This document shows, piece by piece, positions 1-7,043 of a stretch of 13,737 bases of DNA. The stretch spans positions 1-13,737 of the forward strand of contig DYNS01000031.1 in assembly GCA_020720965.1 (NCBI GenBank), in the 5' to 3' direction. A program made the translations under genes and the position numbers. How positions within the stretch are numbered: the stretch's first letter is position 1; every line of letters begins with the position of its first letter. The notes beneath the pieces were generated by a model. The model worked only from the letters and a program-made list of their open reading frames with translations. It was not told the origin of the DNA and did no database searches. The stretch is from Anaerolinea sp. (GTDB lineage: Bacteria > Chloroflexota > Anaerolineae > Anaerolineales > Villigracilaceae).

Positions 1-97
1 GACCTTCTGCAAGTCCCGCTAACTTCTTTGAAGCAACGCCCATCACTTTACCCACAACGAACTCCAACTCCTCTCCACCCTCTCCAACCAGGCCGCA
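1..97 (+). other. Remnant of GAF-domain C-terminus, reading frame broken
   Basis: In the frame of the downstream kinase, positions 32-97 encode a typical end of a GAF sensory domain (FTHNELQLLSTLSNQAA), which runs straight into the AIENALLFE helix of the kinase. Reading further left, the same frame has stops at 20-22 and 29-31. Frame 1 over 1-30 reads DLLQVPLTSL, which would suit the strand before that helix in a GAF domain. A single-base frame change near 25-32 would join the two parts. The break could be a real mutation or a sequence error; only about 30 bases are available to judge. Confidence 0.5.
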
Positions 98-1243
98 ATG
101 GCAATCGAAAACGCCCTGCTCTTCGAGCGCAGCGACACCCGCCTGCAAGCCCAAACCCGCCGCCTGGAAGCCCTCATGCAATCCATGCAAGACGGACTCA
201 TCCTGACCGACCTGGCAGACCGGGTGCAATACGTCAACCCCCGCGCTCTCGCCCTCACCGCCCTGGAACGCGAAGCCTTGCAAGGAAAAACCCTGGAGCA
301 AGCCCTTACCCGCTTTTTGGAACAAACCCCCACCCCCGAAACCGCCCGAAGCGAACTTCAGCAACTGATTCATGGTCAGCGCCAAACCTGCGAAATTACC
401 CTGGAGAAAAACAGCCAACTCCGTCACCTGCGGGTGGAGTCTTTTACCGTGCAGGAGGAAGATACCTCTCTGGGGCGAGGCGTAATGCTAAGGGATGTAA
501 CCAGCGACCGGGAAGTGGACCGCATGAAATCATCCCTCATCTCCACCGTCTCGCACGAACTCCGCACCCCGCTTGCCTCCATCAAAGGTTACACCAGCAC
601 CCTGCTGGCAGAAGACGTAAACTGGAACCCCGAAGCCCAGCGCGAATTTCTCAACATCATTTTGCAAGAAGCCGACAGCCTGACCGAACTGGTGAACAAC
701 CTGTTAGATTTATCCCGGCTGGAGGCTGGTTCTCTGCGCCTGGCATACGCCCCCTGCTCCCTGCCTCAGGTCATTGCCCAGGCAGCCCGCCGCGCCGGAA
801 TGACCGAGCAATCGCACTTTAGGGTGAACTTGCCGCCCCAACTGCCCCCCCTGCTGGCAGACCCCGCCCGGCTGGAGACGATTCTGCGAAACCTGCTGGA
901 GAACGCCCTCAAACACGCCGGAGAAAGCGCCCACATCGGCTTGCGAGTTCGCGTAAGGGAGGGATTCTTCCGTTTTGAAGTCTGCGATGACGGACCCGGC
1001 ATTCCGCCCCCGGCACGCAGCCGGGTTTTTGAGCGGTTTTATCAGGCGGAGGCGGGGCTTACTCGCGCAGGCGGTGCCGGGTTGGGGCTGGCAATTTGCA
1101 TGGGCTTGGTAGGCGCACACGGCGGAGAAATCTGGCTGGAACATCCGGCGCGAGGGCTAAGGGTTTGCTTCACCATCCCCGCCCCCGGCGGCACAATCGA
1201 GGAGGAAACGTATGAATCAGACGACAGTCCTTGTGGTGGATGA
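98..1243 (+). CDS. PAS-domain sensor histidine kinase (5' part missing or out of frame)
   Basis: Sensor kinase of a two-component system that autophosphorylates on His and passes the phosphate to the adjoining response regulator. Numbering from the ATG at 98: a GAF tail and connecting helix (about 1-25), a PAS-like domain (about 25-135), and the HisKA dimerisation helix with H-box SHELRTP (His153). The HATPase domain follows, with N-box LRNLLENALKHA (263-274), G1 box DDGPGIP (297-303), F-box FERFY (311-315) and G2 box GAGLGLA (326-332). All catalytic motifs are intact. No membrane segment is visible, so the visible part is cytosolic. The ATG at 98 has no clear ribosome site and lies inside the GAF end helix, so the true gene probably starts left of the window. 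The end overlaps the regulator gene by 32 nt. The signal sensed is unknown. Confidence 0.88.
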   Translation: MAIENALLFERSDTRLQAQTRRLEALMQSMQDGLILTDLADRVQYVNPRALALTALEREALQGKTLEQALTRFLEQTPTPETARSELQQLIHGQRQTCEITLEKNSQLRHLRVESFTVQEEDTSLGRGVMLRDVTSDREVDRMKSSLISTVSHELRTPLASIKGYTSTLLAEDVNWNPEAQREFLNIILQEADSLTELVNNLLDLSRLEAGSLRLAYAPCSLPQVIAQAARRAGMTEQSHFRVNLPPQLPPLLADPARLETILRNLLENALKHAGESAHIGLRVRVREGFFRFEVCDDGPGIPPPARSRVFERFYQAEAGLTRAGGAGLGLAICMGLVGAHGGEIWLEHPARGLRVCFTIPAPGGTIEEETYESDDSPCGG

Positions 1244-1895
1244 CGAGAAAAACCTGCGCGACTTTGTGCGCCGCAACCTGGAAGTGCGCGGTTACGAGGT
1301 CATCACCGCCGCCAACGGCTTGGAAGCCCTGGCATTGCTGGAAAGCCGCCTAGTTCACCTTGCCATTTTGGATGTGATGATGCCGCACCTGGACGGATTG
1401 GAACTGACCCGCCGCATCCGGCAGGCGGGCGACACCCCCATCATCCTGCTCACTGCCCTGGGCGAAGAATCCGATAAAATCCGCGCCTTTGACCTGGGCG
1501 TGGATGATTACCTGACCAAACCCTTTGGGGTAGGCGAGCTGCTTGGCAGAGTAAAAGCCGTGCTGCGCCGCGCTCAACCCCACGAGCAGCCAGAAACGCA
1601 CCGCCTCATTCGCGGCGATATTGTGTTGGATGTGGAAAACCATACCGCTTTGCTGCGCGGCAACCCGCTGGATTTAACCCCCACCGAATTTCAACTGCTG
1701 GCATACCTGATGAAGAACGCCGGAAAAGCGCTGACCCACCAAATGATTTTGCAACAAGTGTGGGGCGCCACCTACGGCAGCGAAGCGGAATATTTGCGGG
1801 TGTATATGGGCAGGCTGCGCCAAAAAATAGAACAAGACCCCCTCCACCCCCGTCACATCCTCACCGAACACGGTTTAGGCTATCGGTTTGAGTAG
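1212..1895 (+). CDS. OmpR/PhoB-family response regulator
   Basis: DNA-binding transcription factor partnered with the upstream kinase. The receiver domain (1-120) has the acidic pair Asp10/Asp11, phospho-acceptor Asp54 in LAILDVMMP, Thr81 and Lys103 (LTKPF). A winged-helix effector domain (about 130-227) ends in the usual LTEHGLGYRFE. The stretch around LAYLMKNAGKALTH and YLRVYMGRLRQKIE resembles the KdpE branch of the family, but no kdp transporter genes are visible, so kdpE is not assigned. The start at 1212 has a strong GGAGGAAA ribosome site at 1201-1208 and lies inside the kinase gene, implying translational coupling. No terminator is seen after the stop. Its targets are unknown; the adjacent liv operon is one possibility, with no direct evidence. 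Confidence 0.93.
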   Translation: MNQTTVLVVDDEKNLRDFVRRNLEVRGYEVITAANGLEALALLESRLVHLAILDVMMPHLDGLELTRRIRQAGDTPIILLTALGEESDKIRAFDLGVDDYLTKPFGVGELLGRVKAVLRRAQPHEQPETHRLIRGDIVLDVENHTALLRGNPLDLTPTEFQLLAYLMKNAGKALTHQMILQQVWGATYGSEAEYLRVYMGRLRQKIEQDPLHPRHILTEHGLGYRFE

Positions 1896-1980
1896 TTTGG
1901 GGAGTGACGGGATATTCTTGTTTATAAATTTTTTATATTTCCCCTCGTTTTTTTAGGCTCTTTTTGCAAGCCCTCCCTAC

Positions 1981-2025
1981 AATGATGGTTAGAGCCGGGA
2001 TGCCCCGGTTCACATCTTCATCATT
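1981..2025 (+). promoter_or_regulatory. Two-tier hairpin in the leader of the binding-protein gene
   Basis: The 144-nt gap 1896-2039 holds an AT-rich tract (1918-1955) and then this inverted repeat. The outer arms AATGATG (1981-1987) and CATCATT (2019-2025) are perfectly complementary. The inner stem AGCCGGG (1993-1999) pairs with CCCGGTT (2004-2010), with one G-U pair and a 4-nt loop. It ends six bases before the ribosome site GGAGGAG (2031-2037). It could affect mRNA stability or translation, or bind a regulator as DNA. No promoter with a good -35/-10 pair is evident; TACAAT at 1978-1983 lacks a -35 at proper spacing. Confidence 0.4.
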
Positions 2026-2039
2026 CGCCTGGAGGAGAT

Positions 2040-3359
2040 ATGTTCAAGAAACACTTTCTGTTCACCGTGCTGACCCTGCTCATGGTCGTCAGCCTCGCCC
2101 TTGCCGGTTGCGCCGCCCCTGCCGCCACCCAAGCCCCGGCTGCCGAAGCGCCCGCTGCCGAAGCGCCCGCCGCCGAAGCGCCCGCTGCCGAAGCCCCCGC
2201 TGCCGCCGCTGAGAAAATGGTCACCATCGGCTTCACCGCCTCGCTGACCGGCAAACTCAACGTAGAATCCACCCGCCAGAACAACGGCTTGAACCTGTGG
2301 ATGCAGCAGGTCAACGATGCCGGGGGTGTCAAACTTGCAGATGGAACGGTAGTCAAGTTCCAATCCAAGTTTTATGATGACGAATCGAACAAAGACCGGG
2401 TGCAGGAACTCTACACCAAACTGGCAATCGAAGATAACGCCGACTTCCTCATCAGCCCCTACTCCTCCGGTCTGGCAGATGCCGCCGCCGTCATCGCCGA
2501 GCAGTACGGCAAAATTATGATTACCACCGGCGCCGCCTCTGAAGGCACTTACCAAAAAGGCTACACCCTGGTGTACCAAACCTACACCCCCGCCGGGCGT
2601 TACCTCACCGGCTCTTTAGATTTGCTCGCCAGCCTGGATGCCAACGTAAAGAAAATCGCCATCGTCCATGAGAATGACAAGTTCTCCACCGATGTTGCCA
2701 ACGCGCTGGAAGCCTACGCCACCGCCCAGGGCTACGAAATTGTCCTGCGTGAAGGCTACGACAGCGGCACAACCGACTTCGCCCCCATCATCAACAAAAT
2801 TGAAGCCGCCGCCCCCGAAGCCGTCCTCGGCGGCGGACACTTTGCGGATGGGCAGCAGTTTGCCAAATCTATGTCTGAGAAGAGCCTGGCAGTCAAGTTC
2901 ATTAGCCTGCTCGTTGCCCCGCCCGAACCGACCTTTGCCGAAATCGGCGATGCCGCCCTCGGCATTGTGGGACCCAGCCAATGGGAACCCCTCGCTGCCT
3001 TCCCCGCCGATTTTGGTCCCACCGGCGCAGAATTTGTGGAAGCCTATAAAGCCGCCTACGGCGAAGAACCCTCCTATCACGGCGCGGGCGGGTACATGGC
3101 AGGGCTTATCCTGCAAAAAGCAATCGAATCCGCTGGCTCACTGGATACCGAAGCCGTAAAAGCCGCCCTGGACGCGATTGACATGACCACCTTCTTTGGC
3201 AAAATCAAGTTCGATGTCACCCCCGAATCGCACGGTTTGCAAATTGGGCACGAAATGGTGTACGTCCAATGGCAAAAAGATTCTGCCGGGGCGCTCGTCA
3301 AACAGGTTGTATGGCCCTCCGCTGGTAAAACAGCCGAAAGCCTCTTCCCCATTCGCTAA
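2040..3359 (+). CDS. Branched-chain amino acid-type ABC transporter substrate-binding lipoprotein
   Basis: Extracytoplasmic binding component of the importer encoded downstream (HAAT family, Leu/Ile/Val-binding-protein fold, Peripla_BP_6 type). It has a lipoprotein signal peptide: KK at 3-4, a hydrophobic core 7-20, and lipobox LAGC with lipidated Cys24. A low-complexity Ala/Pro/Glu linker (about 25-57) made of APAAE repeats tethers the binding domain to the membrane. The mature domain begins near VTIGFTASLTG and shows family features such as NNGLNLWMQQVNDAGGV, YDDESN and GAASEG. Length 439 aa, normal for the family once the linker is allowed for. The start is set by GGAGGAG at 2031-2037. The ligand cannot be read from sequence: members bind Leu/Ile/Val, other amino acids, urea, amides or aromatic acids. 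It is first in the operon and separated from the permeases by a terminator. Confidence 0.93.
   Translation: MFKKHFLFTVLTLLMVVSLALAGCAAPAATQAPAAEAPAAEAPAAEAPAAEAPAAAAEKMVTIGFTASLTGKLNVESTRQNNGLNLWMQQVNDAGGVKLADGTVVKFQSKFYDDESNKDRVQELYTKLAIEDNADFLISPYSSGLADAAAVIAEQYGKIMITTGAASEGTYQKGYTLVYQTYTPAGRYLTGSLDLLASLDANVKKIAIVHENDKFSTDVANALEAYATAQGYEIVLREGYDSGTTDFAPIINKIEAAAPEAVLGGGHFADGQQFAKSMSEKSLAVKFISLLVAPPEPTFAEIGDAALGIVGPSQWEPLAAFPADFGPTGAEFVEAYKAAYGEEPSYHGAGGYMAGLILQKAIESAGSLDTEAVKAALDAIDMTTFFGKIKFDVTPESHGLQIGHEMVYVQWQKDSAGALVKQVVWPSAGKTAESLFPIR
2133..2207 (+). repeat. Five tandem 15-bp units coding the APAAE linker
   Basis: Five in-frame 15-bp units (2133-2147, 2148-2162, 2163-2177, 2178-2192, 2193-2207) encode Ala-Pro-Ala-Ala-Glu, the last unit ending in Ala instead of Glu. 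Copies differ at only one to three bases, mainly at third positions, so recent slippage or unit duplication is likely. Unit number can change without breaking the frame and would alter only the tether length. Confidence 0.9.
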
Positions 3360-3376
3360 CAACGGCTGAGTCCTTT

Positions 3377-3414
3377 CTCCCCCGCGAGCGCGGAACGTTT
3401 GCGGGGGAGTTTTT
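3377..3414 (+). terminator. Rho-independent terminator/attenuator between binding protein and permeases
   Basis: CTCCCCCGC (3377-3385) pairs perfectly with GCGGGGGAG (3401-3409) over 9 bp with a 15-nt loop, followed directly by TTTTT (3410-3414). It lies between the binding-protein stop and the livH start. In such operons an intercistronic hairpin commonly gives high binding-protein and lower permease mRNA, by partial termination or by protecting the upstream mRNA 3' end. Confidence 0.88.
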
Positions 3415-3434
3415 ATCCCAACCAGGAGTGGCGT

Positions 3435-4298
3435 ATGAATTTTTTCACCTTACTCACCGCGCTCATAGACGGGCTTCTCATCGGGGTTGTGTACGGCATT
3501 GCCGCCATGGGCTTAAACCTTATTTGGGGCGTTATGCGCGTCATCAACCTGGCGCACGGGGCGCTGATTGCGATGGGCATGTTCACCGTGTACCTGCTTT
3601 ACAGCAACTTTGGCTTAAACCCTTACCTGGCGCTGCTCCTTGCGGCAGTTTTGGGCTTGCTGATGGGCATGCTCATCTACTTTGTTGCCATTAAGCGGGT
3701 TCAAAATGCCCCTTACCTTTCTACCCTTTTGGCGACCTTCGCCGTGAACATGATTCTCATCGGACTCGGCACCGCCGCCTTTACCACCACCCCCCGCGAC
3801 AGCGGATTCTCCATCGGCTCCCTCAGCCTGGGTCCCATTACCTTGCAGGGAACCCGGCTGGTAGCCGCCTTCGTCACCCTCGCCGTTACCGGCACCCTAT
3901 ACTTTTTCCTGTACCGAACCATCCCCGGCAAACACATCCGGGCAGTATCCAACAACCGCGCCGCCGCCGAACTGATGGGCATCCCCTCCGTGCGGGTGAT
4001 GGCGTTGAGTTTTGGCATTGGCGCCATGCTGGCAGCCATCGCCGGGGCGCTCATTGCCACCTTCTTCTCCTTCACCGTCCTTTCCGGCGATGTGTACCAG
4101 CAAAAGAGCTTCATTATCGGCGTTTTGGGCGGGTTGGGCAACCCCCTGGGCGCTTTGCTGGGCGGTCTCATCCTGGGCGTGCTGGAAGGCTTACTGCCCC
4201 TTGCCATGCCCAACACCTGGGTCCCGGTCATCGAATTTGGCTTGTTCATCTTCATTCTGCTGGTGAAACCAAGCGGGCTGTTGGGAGGTAAAAAATGA
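3435..4298 (+). CDS. livH: Branched-chain amino acid-type ABC transporter permease, LivH family
   Basis: Integral membrane permease forming the translocation channel with LivM. 287 aa from the ATG at 3435, chosen for AGGAG at 3424-3428 and for the family-typical N-terminus; an in-frame ATG at 3399 lies inside the terminator hairpin and is not credible. Multiple hydrophobic segments span the protein. LivH hallmarks are LIWGVMRVINLAHGAL (about 29-44) and the cytoplasmic coupling loop AVSNNRAAAELMGI (170-183), which contacts the ATPases. The C-terminus ends in the usual LLVKPSGLLG. The stop overlaps the livM start as ATGA. Confidence 0.95.
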   Translation: MNFFTLLTALIDGLLIGVVYGIAAMGLNLIWGVMRVINLAHGALIAMGMFTVYLLYSNFGLNPYLALLLAAVLGLLMGMLIYFVAIKRVQNAPYLSTLLATFAVNMILIGLGTAAFTTTPRDSGFSIGSLSLGPITLQGTRLVAAFVTLAVTGTLYFFLYRTIPGKHIRAVSNNRAAAELMGIPSVRVMALSFGIGAMLAAIAGALIATFFSFTVLSGDVYQQKSFIIGVLGGLGNPLGALLGGLILGVLEGLLPLAMPNTWVPVIEFGLFIFILLVKPSGLLGGKK

Positions 4299-5281
4299 AA
4301 ACTCGTTTCGACCTCGGCTTCTGGCTCGTCCTGGTTGCCATTGCCGTCATTGCCTTTCCGCCCATTTTGGGGCAAAACGCTGCCCTGCGCGAGAAGACCT
4401 TCACCATCCTGTTGGCAATCGTCATGGCAAGCAGCCTCAACATCATCATGGGCTACACCGGCTATGTCTCCTTTGGGCATGTCGTTTTTTATGGGCTGGG
4501 CGGCTACATGGGTATGTACCTTGTCGATAACTTCGCCGCGCCCCTGCCCCTCGCCGTGCTGGCAGGCGGAATCATCTCTGGGGCGCTGGCGTTTTTGCTG
4601 GGGAAAGCCATCCTGCGCCTGCGCGGGGCATACTTTGCCCTTGTCACCATCGGCATCAACGAGGCGGTTCGCACCTTTGTTTCCAATTTCCAGCCTTTTG
4701 GGGCGGCAACCGGCATCGAATTGCAATTCGCCGTCTATAAACCCTATGGCGGACCTGCCCAAGCCCTTTGGTTTGTGTATTACTCGGTGGTGGGGCTTGC
4801 CATTTTTGGGGTTGTCTTTAGTTACTGGCTTAAAAAGAGCAAGTTTGGCTTGGCGCTAATGACCATCCGTGAAGACGAAGACGCTGCCGAAGTGTTGGGA
4901 ATTTTCACCCCGGATGCCAAAACCTGGGCTTTTGTTTTTTCTGCCATTTTGCCGGGGATGCTGGGAGCGTTGTTCTTCTTCAAAAACGGAAACGTGGAAC
5001 CGAGCGATGCCTTCCGCCTGGGCTTTTCCATCGAATCGCTGGTGATGATTATGCTCGGCGGGCAAGGCACGGTGCTTGGTCCCATTTTAGGGGCGCTCAG
5101 TTATCAGCAACTGCGCGGGGCTTTGCTCACCAGTGATATTGTGATTGGCGCTTTCCCCCTCAAAGACTTTCAACTGGTCATCTCTGGGGTTTTGCTACTC
5201 CTCATCGTTCTGTTTATCCCGTCTGGTTTCGTTGGCTGGCTTCGCCAGCGCATCCCACAGTTAAGGAGGGTGCTGGAATGA
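4295..5281 (+). CDS. livM: Branched-chain amino acid-type ABC transporter permease, LivM family
   Basis: Second membrane permease of the importer, 328 aa. It has a hydrophobic N-terminal segment (about 8-25), the LivM signature GYTGYVSFGHVVFYGLGGY (53-71), several further membrane spans, and the coupling loop TIREDEDAAEVLGI (190-203) that docks on the ATPases. It is followed by the conserved G-Q-G-T-x-x-G-P motif near MIMLGGQGTVLGP. The ribosome site GGGAGG (4283-4288) lies in the end of livH, and starts and stops overlap as ATGA on both sides, so livH, livM and livG are translationally coupled. Confidence 0.95.
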   Translation: MKTRFDLGFWLVLVAIAVIAFPPILGQNAALREKTFTILLAIVMASSLNIIMGYTGYVSFGHVVFYGLGGYMGMYLVDNFAAPLPLAVLAGGIISGALAFLLGKAILRLRGAYFALVTIGINEAVRTFVSNFQPFGAATGIELQFAVYKPYGGPAQALWFVYYSVVGLAIFGVVFSYWLKKSKFGLALMTIREDEDAAEVLGIFTPDAKTWAFVFSAILPGMLGALFFFKNGNVEPSDAFRLGFSIESLVMIMLGGQGTVLGPILGALSYQQLRGALLTSDIVIGAFPLKDFQLVISGVLLLLIVLFIPSGFVGWLRQRIPQLRRVLE

Positions 5282-6030
5282 CAATTCTACTTTCTGTGCA
5301 GGGCGTTACCAAACGCTTTGGCGGCTTGCAGGCGCTCACTCGTGTGACCTTTGACCTGCCCCAAGGGCAAATTTTGGGGCTGATTGGTCCCAACGGGGCG
5401 GGCAAAACCACCCTCTTCAACACCATCAACGGCGTGTACGTGCCAGACGAAGGCAGAACCATGTTCCGGGGCAAAGATGTCACCGGTAAAAAATCTTACG
5501 AGCTGTCACGCATGGGGATGGCACGCACGCATCAGATTGTGCGCCCCCTCAACGACCTGACCGTGTTGGAAAATGTGATGGCGGGCGCTTGCTTTGGGCG
5601 CGAAAATCACCCCCTGGATGCCGCCGAAAAAATCGCCAAAGAAGTGCTTTCCTTTGTGGGTCTAAACGCCCGCAGCTCTCAGTTGGCGGGTAGCCTGAAT
5701 GTTGCCCAAAAGAAACGCCTGGAAATGGCACGTGCCCTGGCTGCCAAACCTTACCTGCTGCTGTTGGATGAAGTTCTGGCTGGTTTGAACCCCTCCGAAA
5801 TTGATGGCATGGTGCAGACCGTCCTGAACATCCGCGAGCAGGGCATTACGATTATTATGATTGAGCATGTAATGAAGGCGGTGATGAACGTCTCAGACCG
5901 CATTATCGTGCTGGATTACGGTCACCAAATTGCGGAAGGCTCGCCCGAAGAGGTGGTGAACAACCCCAAAGTCGTGGAAGCCTACCTGGGCGATACGCGC
6001 ATGGTGAAACACCTGGTTCGGGAGGCGTAA
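5278..6030 (+). CDS. livG: Branched-chain amino acid-type ABC transporter ATPase, LivG family
   Basis: Cytoplasmic ATPase driving the importer as a heterodimer with LivF. 250 aa: Walker A GPNGAGKT (37-44), Q-loop Gln86 in THQIVRPL, Walker B LLLLDE (160-165), D-loop region AGLNP (168-172) and switch His197 in IEH. The signature motif, normally LSGGQ or LSYGQ, reads LNVAQ (140-144), so Ser and both Gly are replaced, while the following KKRLEMARAL is standard. Related LivG subfamilies have similar divergent motifs, so it may still be active, with LivF carrying the canonical motif for the other ATP site. The start has a strong AAGGAGG site at 5263-5269 and overlaps livM by 4 nt. Confidence 0.94.
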   Translation: MTILLSVQGVTKRFGGLQALTRVTFDLPQGQILGLIGPNGAGKTTLFNTINGVYVPDEGRTMFRGKDVTGKKSYELSRMGMARTHQIVRPLNDLTVLENVMAGACFGRENHPLDAAEKIAKEVLSFVGLNARSSQLAGSLNVAQKKRLEMARALAAKPYLLLLDEVLAGLNPSEIDGMVQTVLNIREQGITIIMIEHVMKAVMNVSDRIIVLDYGHQIAEGSPEEVVNNPKVVEAYLGDTRMVKHLVREA

Positions 6031-6033
6031 ACG

Positions 6034-6744
6034 ATGAGCATCCTGCAAATCAAAAACGTGGATTCTGGCTACGGCGAAGTGCAAATCCTTTGGGATATTT
6101 CGCTGGATGTGCAAGAAAAGCAACTGACCGCCCTGGTAGGCGGTAACGGAGTGGGGAAAACCACCCTGCTCAAGACAATCGCCGGGCTTATCCGCCCCTG
6201 GAAAGGCTCCATCCTCTTTGACGGCAAAGACATCAGTCGCATCCCTGCCTACGCCAAAGCCGAGATGGGCTTGGTGCTTGTGCCAGAAGGCCGGCAGTTG
6301 TTTACCGATATGTCCATTCAGGAAAACTTGGAAATGGGCGCAACCAACCGCCGCGCCAAGCCGCACCTCAAAGCCAACCTGGAGAAGGTCTACGAGATGT
6401 TCCCTCGCCTAAAGGAACGTATGAACCAAAAATCTGGCACGTTAAGCGGCGGCGAACAACAAATGCTGGCAGTGGCACGCGGTATAATGGCGGCTCCCCG
6501 GGTGCTGATGATTGACGAAATGTCTTTGGGGCTTGCCCCCGTGCTGGTGCTGCAACTGTTTGAAAACCTGCGCCAACTGCGAGACCTGGGCATTACCGTT
6601 GTTTTGGTGGAGCAAAACGTGCAGATGGCGCTGGCAGTCAGTGACGAAGGCTACGTCATTGCCGAGGGCAAGGTGGAGATGCACGGACCCGCCTCCGACC
6701 TGGCAGACAACGAACACGTCCGCGCCGCTTACCTGGGGCTGTAA
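6034..6744 (+). CDS. livF: Branched-chain amino acid-type ABC transporter ATPase, LivF family
   Basis: Second ATPase of the importer, 236 aa. Walker A is GGNGVGKT (36-43), the LivF hallmark VPEGRQLF is at 83-90, the signature LSGGE is at 137-141, and Walker B ends in Asp161-Glu162 followed by MSLGLAP. The usual switch His is Gln194 in VEQN, which is normal for LivF. The ribosome site GGAGG (6021-6025) lies in the last codons of livG, and the gap to livG is 3 nt. No terminator follows; the next gene starts one base after the stop. Confidence 0.95.
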   Translation: MSILQIKNVDSGYGEVQILWDISLDVQEKQLTALVGGNGVGKTTLLKTIAGLIRPWKGSILFDGKDISRIPAYAKAEMGLVLVPEGRQLFTDMSIQENLEMGATNRRAKPHLKANLEKVYEMFPRLKERMNQKSGTLSGGEQQMLAVARGIMAAPRVLMIDEMSLGLAPVLVLQLFENLRQLRDLGITVVLVEQNVQMALAVSDEGYVIAEGKVEMHGPASDLADNEHVRAAYLGL

Positions 6745-6745
6745 A

Positions 6746-7015
6746 TTGGGTTTTTACTGCTACCTTCTGCTCTGTGCAGACGGAACCTACTACACCGGGT
6801 GGACAACCGACCCCACCCGGCGCGAGAAACAACACAATGCGGGTACGGGAGCCAGATACACCCGTACCCGCCGCCCCGTTAAAATGGTGTACCTGGAAGA
6901 AGTCCCCGACAAGCCCGCCGCCCTCAAACGTGAACGGGCGATAAAAGCCCTCCCCCGCGCCAAAAAGAAGGCGATGGCGGATAAATCCCCCCTTGACAGT
7001 CCAATTTACGAATGA
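6746..7015 (+). CDS. GIY-YIG nuclease-domain protein (YhbQ/UPF0213-like), TTG start
   Basis: Small single-domain protein of the GIY-YIG superfamily, 89 aa from the TTG at 6746. Family features are CYLLLCADGTYYTGW (5-19) with the two Tyr-centred strands, Arg25/Arg26 in PTRREKQHN, GARYTRTRRPV (36-45), and ALKRERAIKAL (59-69) bearing the conserved Glu63. No ATG exists in this frame near the domain start; the TTG lies one base past the livF stop, so reinitiation after livF is likely. The ribosome site is weak. Family members are DNA-structure-specific endonucleases or of unknown role; a link to amino acid transport is not implied. Its stop lies inside the promoter of the methionine operon. Confidence 0.85.
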   Translation: MGFYCYLLLCADGTYYTGWTTDPTRREKQHNAGTGARYTRTRRPVKMVYLEEVPDKPAALKRERAIKALPRAKKKAMADKSPLDSPIYE

Positions 7016-7021
7016 TATAAC
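6993..7021 (+). promoter_or_regulatory. Sigma-70-type promoter of the riboswitch-metY-metA operon
   Basis: TTGACA (6993-6998) is a perfect -35 and TATAAC (7016-7021) a near-perfect -10, separated by 17 bp. Transcription would start near 7028, about 20 nt before the SAM riboswitch P1 helix. The elements overlap the 3' end of the GIY-YIG gene. Confidence 0.88.
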
Positions 7022-7043
7022 TCGCCGCTAACAACCGAATAGA

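Noticed and set aside
28..822. Plus-strand open frame (264 codons) overlapping the kinase
   Set aside because: Arg/Pro-rich low-complexity translation typical of an off-frame; the kinase frame has all family motifs.
1212..1895. Calling the response regulator KdpE
   Set aside because: Sequence flavour is similar but no kdpFABC genes or KdpD-type N-terminal domain are visible.
1948..1955. T-run after the response regulator as a terminator
   Set aside because: No GC-rich inverted repeat precedes it.
1963..1983. TTTGCA plus TACAAT as a promoter for the binding-protein gene
   Set aside because: The hexamers are only 8-9 bp apart, far from the 16-18 bp needed.
3713..4762. Long open frame (349 codons) on the minus strand across livH and livM
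   Set aside because: It lies antisense to two clear permease genes, its composition is that of a shadow frame of GC-biased codons, and it shows no recognisable domain or ribosome site.
6482..6487. TATAAT-like -10 element inside livF
   Set aside because: Internal to a conserved coding motif region, with no -35 at proper spacing.
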